A stretch of DNA of 7,635 bases from JAJRZX01 sp964472295 (lineage in GTDB: Bacteria; Desulfobacterota; GWC2-55-46; JADFVP01). This document shows, one piece after another, positions 4,804 to 7,635 of this stretch. Each line of letters opens with the position of its first letter. Within the stretch, counting starts at the first letter, position 1. The translations under genes and the position numbers were made by a program. The notes beneath the pieces are model-generated. The model had not been told where the DNA came from, made no database searches, and saw nothing but the letters and a program-made list of their open reading frames with translations. The DNA lies in NCBI GenBank assembly GCA_964472295.1, contig CAYYJQ010000068.1:1-7635 (forward strand), in the 5' to 3' direction.

Positions 4804-5177
4804 CCGCCTGTTTTTTCGAGTTTTTTTGTCTTGTTGGCCTTGAGTTCCACCACTTCGGCATCGGCCCAGAGCCCTTCGAGGTCGTAGTAGCTTCGGAGCG
4901 GTTCTATGAAGACATGGACAACGACGTCTCCGTAGTCAAGGAGCGCCCATCTTCCGGCCTCTATCCCTTCCCTGCCCATGGGGCGGACCCCTTTCGCGCG
5001 CAGCCCTTCTTCTATGTTCATGGCTATTGCGTGGACCTGTCTTTCCGAGTCTGCTCCGCAGATGAGGATATAATCGGAGACAGAGGAAATCTTTTTTATC
5101 ATGAGTATTACGGGGTTATTGGCCTGTTTCTGGAGGGCCAGGCGCGCCGCGGCAAGGACCTTTGCTTTTGGGTACAG
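4800..5177 (-). CDS. rsfS: Ribosomal silencing factor RsfS, apparent CTG start
   Basis: RsfS (Iojap/YbeB family) binds uL14 on the 50S subunit and blocks joining of the 30S subunit in slow growth or starvation. The 125-residue reading contains the family core: LAAARLALQKQANNPVILM (8-26), SSVSDYILICGADSERQVHAIA (31-52, split here as SSVSDYILIC and the following GADSERQ), WALLDYGDVVVHVF (77-90) and LRSYYDLEGLWADAEVVEL (94-112). The first in-frame ATG (5100-5102) would remove residues 1-25, the conserved first helix and strand. Upstream, the frame is open only back to the nadD stop codon at 5211, and no ATG, GTG or TTG lies in that interval. The best start is CTG at 5175-5177 with AAGGAG (5186-5191) 8 bases ahead, so residue 1 is taken as Met. 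It begins 33 bases after nadD, so the two are probably co-transcribed and translationally linked. Confidence 0.93.
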   Translation of the reverse strand: MYPKAKVLAAARLALQKQANNPVILMIKKISSVSDYILICGADSERQVHAIAMNIEEGLRAKGVRPMGREGIEAGRWALLDYGDVVVHVFIEPLRSYYDLEGLWADAEVVELKANKTKKLEKTGG

Positions 5178-5185
5178 TTTATTCT

Positions 5186-5191
5186 CTCCTT
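5186..5191 (-). promoter_or_regulatory. Shine-Dalgarno sequence supporting the CTG start of rsfS
   Basis: AAGGAG, in AGAAAAGGAGAGAATAAA on the minus strand, is the strongest ribosome-binding site of the cluster. It lies 8 bases before CTG (5175-5177) and too far from the downstream ATG at 5102 to serve it. Confidence 0.75.
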
Positions 5192-5210
5192 TTCTGGTGG
5201 TTGGTAATCT

Positions 5211-5867
5211 TCAGGTGTAGAGCCCGTTTTTCATTATATACTCTGCCACCTCGGGGGGCAAGAGATACCTTATGGAGAGTCCCATGCGCAGACGTTCTCT
5301 TATTTCGGATGACGAAATGGCCATGAGTGTGGTGGTAATGTATGTAATGGATGTGCCAAAGTCGCTCTTGTAGGATTCTGTTTCCCGGTCGTAGCGGTAT
5401 TTTCGCGCAAGGCGTTCCGGCAGGACCTCGGCTACTTTCTTTATGGGTGTATGGGGCCGCTCCACCACTACGAGGGAGGCGAGGGTGATTATTTCCTCGT
5501 ACTCGCACCATGTGGTAATGTCGTTAAAGGAGTCGGCCCCTATGATGAGGCTTATGGAGAGGTCTTTTTGGCCCTTGAGGCCCCTGGTCTTGAGTTCTTT
5601 AAGCGTCTCAACGGTATAAGAGGGTCCGCCGCGCCTTACTTCCATATCCGAGACCTCGAAGAAGGGGTTGTCCTTTACTGCAAGGCCTGTGATCTCAAGG
5701 CGGCTCTCGGCAGTAGATGCCCCTTCGCCCCCCTTGTGCGGCGGAATTGCAGCGGGTACGAAGACAACCACTTCGAAGCCGAGCGCCTCGCGGACTTCCT
5801 CGGCAAGGCGGAGGTGGCCGTAATGGATGGGGTTGAAGGTGCCGCCAAAGAGGGCTATTTTTTTCAA
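5211..5867 (-). CDS. nadD: Nicotinate-nucleotide adenylyltransferase NadD
   Basis: NadD transfers AMP from ATP to nicotinate mononucleotide, giving deamido-NAD in the de novo and salvage pathways of NAD synthesis (cytoplasm). The 218 residues match the family length. Visible signatures are the nucleotidyltransferase loop GGTFNPIHYGHL (8-19) with the HxGH motif H15/H18, PPHK (42-45), SYTVETL (83-89), IIGADSF (108-114) with W120 following, VVVERP (133-138) and the second nucleotide motif ISSSEIR (184-190). The start is TTG at 5865-5867. GAGGAG (5878-5883) lies 10 bases upstream, an in-frame TAG lies three codons upstream, and the family N-terminus MKKIALFGGTFNP begins there. It is the first gene of the cluster and has its own promoter at 5905-5933. 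The order nadD-rsfS-rlmH is common in diderm bacteria. Confidence 0.97.
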   Translation of the reverse strand: MKKIALFGGTFNPIHYGHLRLAEEVREALGFEVVVFVPAAIPPHKGGEGASTAESRLEITGLAVKDNPFFEVSDMEVRRGGPSYTVETLKELKTRGLKGQKDLSISLIIGADSFNDITTWCEYEEIITLASLVVVERPHTPIKKVAEVLPERLARKYRYDRETESYKSDFGTSITYITTTLMAISSSEIRERLRMGLSIRYLLPPEVAEYIMKNGLYT

Positions 5868-5877
5868 GGGCGCCTAA

Positions 5878-5883
5878 CTCCTC
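5878..5883 (-). promoter_or_regulatory. Shine-Dalgarno sequence supporting the TTG start of nadD
   Basis: GAGGAG on the minus strand lies 10 bases before the TTG at 5867. The spacing is slightly long, but no other start codon is available because an in-frame TAG intervenes. Confidence 0.65.
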
Positions 5884-5904
5884 AGGTAAAATAACTACTT
5901 ATCA

Positions 5905-5933
5905 ATGCTATAGGATAAGAAAAGGACTGTCAA
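5905..5933 (-). promoter_or_regulatory. Sigma70-type promoter of the nadD cluster
   Basis: On the minus strand a perfect -35 box TTGACA (5928-5933), a 17-base spacer and TAGCAT (5905-5910, 4 of 6 matches to TATAAT) lie upstream of nadD. Transcription should start near 5898, leaving a leader of about 30 bases that carries the nadD ribosome-binding site. No other promoter of this quality is visible within the cluster, so this one probably drives it. Confidence 0.7.
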
Positions 5934-5941
5934 CGCTTTTT

Positions 5942-5988
5942 AGGCTTCAGCCTTGTTGGGAAGGTGGCGAAACCCCCTCTTTGGAGGG
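5942..5988. promoter_or_regulatory. Two small dyads between the divergent promoters
   Basis: AGGCT-TC-AGCCT (5942-5953) and CCCTC-TTTG-GAGGG (5975-5988) lie between the -35 boxes of the nadD and SBBP promoters. The second ends one base before the plus-strand -35. Their position would suit operators or activator sites, but the dyads are short and no regulator is encoded in the window. Confidence 0.3.
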
Positions 5989-5989
5989 A

Positions 5990-6018
5990 TTGACACAAAA
6001 CACCCCGTATGGTATAAG
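5990..6018 (+). promoter_or_regulatory. Strong extended -10 sigma70-type promoter for the SBBP gene
   Basis: Perfect TTGACA (5990-5995), a 17-base spacer and TATAAG (6013-6018, 5 of 6) preceded by TGG (6010-6012), an extended -10 element. It is the best promoter in the window. Transcription should start near 6025, giving a leader of about 260 bases before the GTG at 6288. Confidence 0.75.
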
Positions 6019-6024
6019 TGGTTG

Positions 6025-6287
6025 TAATATCAGGAGAATAAAATATAAATCCCCGCTTTTTCTCTTTTTTGAGCAGCAACGGCGGGATTGAGGATTTTCG
6101 GTCAGGGGGAGGTGTAATCAGGCCCTGTGGCAATGATATGTGTTGCCCAACTTAAGGGTGGCTGTAACTCATTGAAAAAACAAAGAAATTCAATTCTCAG
6201 ACTTTTTATTGGTCCAGTGGTTAATTATTCATAGGTTGACCCGGCAGGACTCAGGCAGCCGCCCGTACATGAAAGGAGAGTTTCGTC
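6025..6287 (+). other. Long 5' leader of the SBBP gene, no recognised riboswitch
   Basis: About 260 bases without a convincing ORF separate the promoter from the GTG start. Small potential stems include CCCGC with GCGGG near 6053-6087, CAGGG with CCCTG near 6104-6126, GGCAA-(9)-TTGCC around 6129-6147 and ATTGAA with TTCAAT (6171-6194). I could not match them to a known riboswitch class; c-di-GMP, cobalamin and TPP signature boxes were looked for and not seen. The 3' end carries the ribosome-binding site AAAGGAGAG (6272-6280). Confidence 0.45.
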
Positions 6288-7635
6288 GTGAGATTATTCA
6301 TCTTCATCTTGATGCAGGTCCTTGTTTTTCTCCCTGCCGCGGGGTTTGCCGATGGTGGCAAGGCTCTATTAACTGAAAATCATAATAAAACAGAGGTCAC
6401 GGGGGCGAGGAAGGCCGCGGTTGTAAAGAACTACGGCAAACTTCCCCTCTATTTTATAGAGAACAAAGGTCAGGTGGACAATGCCGTGAAGTTCTACGAG
6501 AGAGGGGCCGGGCACGCCACTTTTTTTACAAACCATGGCGTAGTCATCGGGCTCACCAAAAGGGATGTTAAGGCCAAAAAGACATCCCGCCATGAGTTAA
6601 TCTCAAAAGACCTTACGTCGGACAAAGCGGCCAGGCCCCTTAGCGAGGCCGTCTCCCTCTCCTTTGTTGGGGCCAATCCAAAGGCGAAGATAAGTGCCGA
6701 TGACAAAAGGACCGGTCGTGTAAACTACTTTATCGGGAACGACCGCTCCAAGTGGCGTACAGGCATCCCCACCTTTGGGGCCGTGACATACAGGGACGTC
6801 TACAAGAACATAGATATAAAATTCTACGGCAACAACCGCCGCCTTGAGCACGACATAATCGTCCGTCCCGGCGGTGATTTTTCGCTGGTCAAATTTGCCT
6901 ATAAGGGTGCGCAAGGTCTGAAGGTCACAGAAGACGGCGGCCTTGAGGTTGCCTTTAAAGACGGCAAAATAATTGAAAAAAAACCCGTCATCTATCAGGA
7001 GATTGGCGGCAGGCGGGTGGCCGTTGAGGGCAGTTACAGACTCCTCGGCAAGAAGGACGGGGCATTTGAATATGGCTTCGATGTAGCCTCCTACGACCAC
7101 AGCAAAAAACTCGTCATCGACCCGGTGCTTGTGTATTCCACTTACTGGGGCGGAAGTTTTTTCGATTACGGCTATAGCATAGATGTCGACAATAGTGGCT
7201 CGGTCTATGTAGCAGGAAATACGGCATCAATAGACTTTCCCCTGATGAGTCCCTTGCAGAGTGGCATTCGTGGAGGATACGACTGTTTCGTAAGCAAGCT
7301 GAACCCCTCAGGGACTGCCATTGTCTATAGCACTTATATCGGGGGCACTAATGATGATTCTGCCAGAGGCATAACCATTGACGCATCTGGCACCGCATAT
7401 CTTACAGGCGAGACCCTTTCAACACACTTCCCCCTCGTTAATCCCTTACAGCCGAGACACGGCGGGGGATCCTACGATGCTTTTGTGACACAGCTGGATC
7501 AGAACGGCTCTGCTATTCTATACTCTACTTACCTTGGTGGCGGTGGTAATGACAGTGGCTTTGATATCGCGGTAGACGCCTCTGGCAACGCCTATGTAAC
7601 GGGTGAGACCAACTCCACGGACTTTCCCGTCGTGA
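6288..7635 (+). CDS. Secreted SBBP-repeat (beta-propeller) protein, 3' end outside window
   Basis: The first 449 residues are visible. Residues 1-21 are a signal peptide: MR, a hydrophobic core and AGFA before D22, suggesting export through Sec and cleavage at A21. Residues ~50-275 form the N-terminal domain typical of SBBP-repeat proteins, with LYFIENKGQV (54-63), RVNYFIGNDRSKWRTGIP (144-161) and YRDVYKNIDIKFYG (168-181). From LVIDPVLVYSTY (275-286) run repeats with the pattern YSTYxGG...IxVDxxGxxYxxGxT...FPxxxPLQ...G..D.FVxxL, starting at Y283, Y347 and Y412, a spacing of 64-65 residues; the third is cut by the window edge. These repeats are predicted to build a beta-propeller on an extracellular or cell-surface protein. 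Molecular function is unknown for the family. The GTG start at 6288 has AGGAG 9 bases upstream; choosing a later start would lose the signal peptide. It is transcribed divergently from the nadD cluster. Confidence 0.9.
   Translation, partial: MRLFIFILMQVLVFLPAAGFADGGKALLTENHNKTEVTGARKAAVVKNYGKLPLYFIENKGQVDNAVKFYERGAGHATFFTNHGVVIGLTKRDVKAKKTSRHELISKDLTSDKAARPLSEAVSLSFVGANPKAKISADDKRTGRVNYFIGNDRSKWRTGIPTFGAVTYRDVYKNIDIKFYGNNRRLEHDIIVRPGGDFSLVKFAYKGAQGLKVTEDGGLEVAFKDGKIIEKKPVIYQEIGGRRVAVEGSYRLLGKKDGAFEYGFDVASYDHSKKLVIDPVLVYSTYWGGSFFDYGYSIDVDNSGSVYVAGNTASIDFPLMSPLQSGIRGGYDCFVSKLNPSGTAIVYSTYIGGTNDDSARGITIDASGTAYLTGETLSTHFPLVNPLQPRHGGGSYDAFVTQLDQNGSAILYSTYLGGGGNDSGFDIAVDASGNAYVTGETNSTDFPVV
7134..7635 (+). 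repeat. In-gene tandem SBBP repeats, ~192-195-bp period
   Basis: Three coding repeats begin at the YSTY motifs at 7134, 7326 and 7521, so the period is 192 then 195 bases. Protein motifs are well kept (YSTYxGG, DFP or HFP, YDxFV), while the DNA has diverged at synonymous sites (TATTCCACT, TATAGCACT, TACTCTACT). This argues for old, selected repeats rather than recent expansion. Confidence 0.85.

Noticed and set aside
5930..6133. Minus-strand 67-codon ORF in the divergent control region
   Set aside because: It runs across both promoters, has no recognisable domain and no supporting Shine-Dalgarno sequence that I could identify.
6236..6287. TTGACC near 6236 as a second promoter for the SBBP gene
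   Set aside because: No acceptable -10 lies 16-18 bases downstream; that stretch is GC-rich and then leads into the ribosome-binding site.
6603..7100. Minus-strand 165-codon ORF opposite the SBBP gene
   Set aside because: The plus strand carries the conserved SBBP N-terminal domain throughout this stretch; the minus reading shows no family features.
7134..7635. CRISPR-like or recent tandem duplication explanation for the ~195-bp periodicity
   Set aside because: The periodicity is protein-level (SBBP motifs in frame) with diverged codons and no identical DNA repeat units or spacers.

Overview
The window looks like chromosomal DNA of a Gram-negative, fairly GC-rich environmental bacterium. 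Supporting this are a LapA/LapB-type lipopolysaccharide-assembly protein, an exported SBBP beta-propeller protein, the gene order nadD-rsfS-rlmH-gpmI, and frequent AGG, ATA and CTC codons. This combination recalls Desulfobacterota or Nitrospirota genomes, but the phylum is an inference and no rRNA gene is present.

Layout. Positions 1-611 (minus) hold the first ~203 codons of a sugar-nucleotide epimerase. Positions 612-847 are non-coding and contain a REP-type palindrome and copy 1 of a two-hairpin repeat. Positions 848-5867 (minus) form one co-directional housekeeping cluster, in transcription order: nadD (NAD synthesis), rsfS (ribosome silencing), a 246-bp repeat-rich spacer, rlmH (23S rRNA methylation), a LapA-LapB fusion-like TPR protein (LPS control), gpmI (glycolysis) and a 57-residue zinc-ribbon protein. 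Positions 5868-6287 are a divergent control region with one good sigma70-type promoter on each strand. From 6288 (plus) runs the first 449 codons of a secreted SBBP-repeat protein that leaves the window.

The cluster links cofactor supply, ribosome maturation or silencing, envelope homeostasis and central carbon flux. It uses unusual starts: TTG for nadD and gpmI and apparently CTG for rsfS, each placed by a clear Shine-Dalgarno sequence.

The least ordinary signal is a pair of dispersed ~90-105-bp elements in opposite orientation, at 760-848 (plus) and 4698-4803 (minus). Each has two GC-rich triloop hairpins separated by an A/G-rich linker, enclosed by an outer inverted repeat and abutting the stop codon of a neighbouring gene. 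The copies differ by paired changes that preserve both stems. By orientation, copy 1 should terminate the cluster, while copy 2 should let the cluster be read through.
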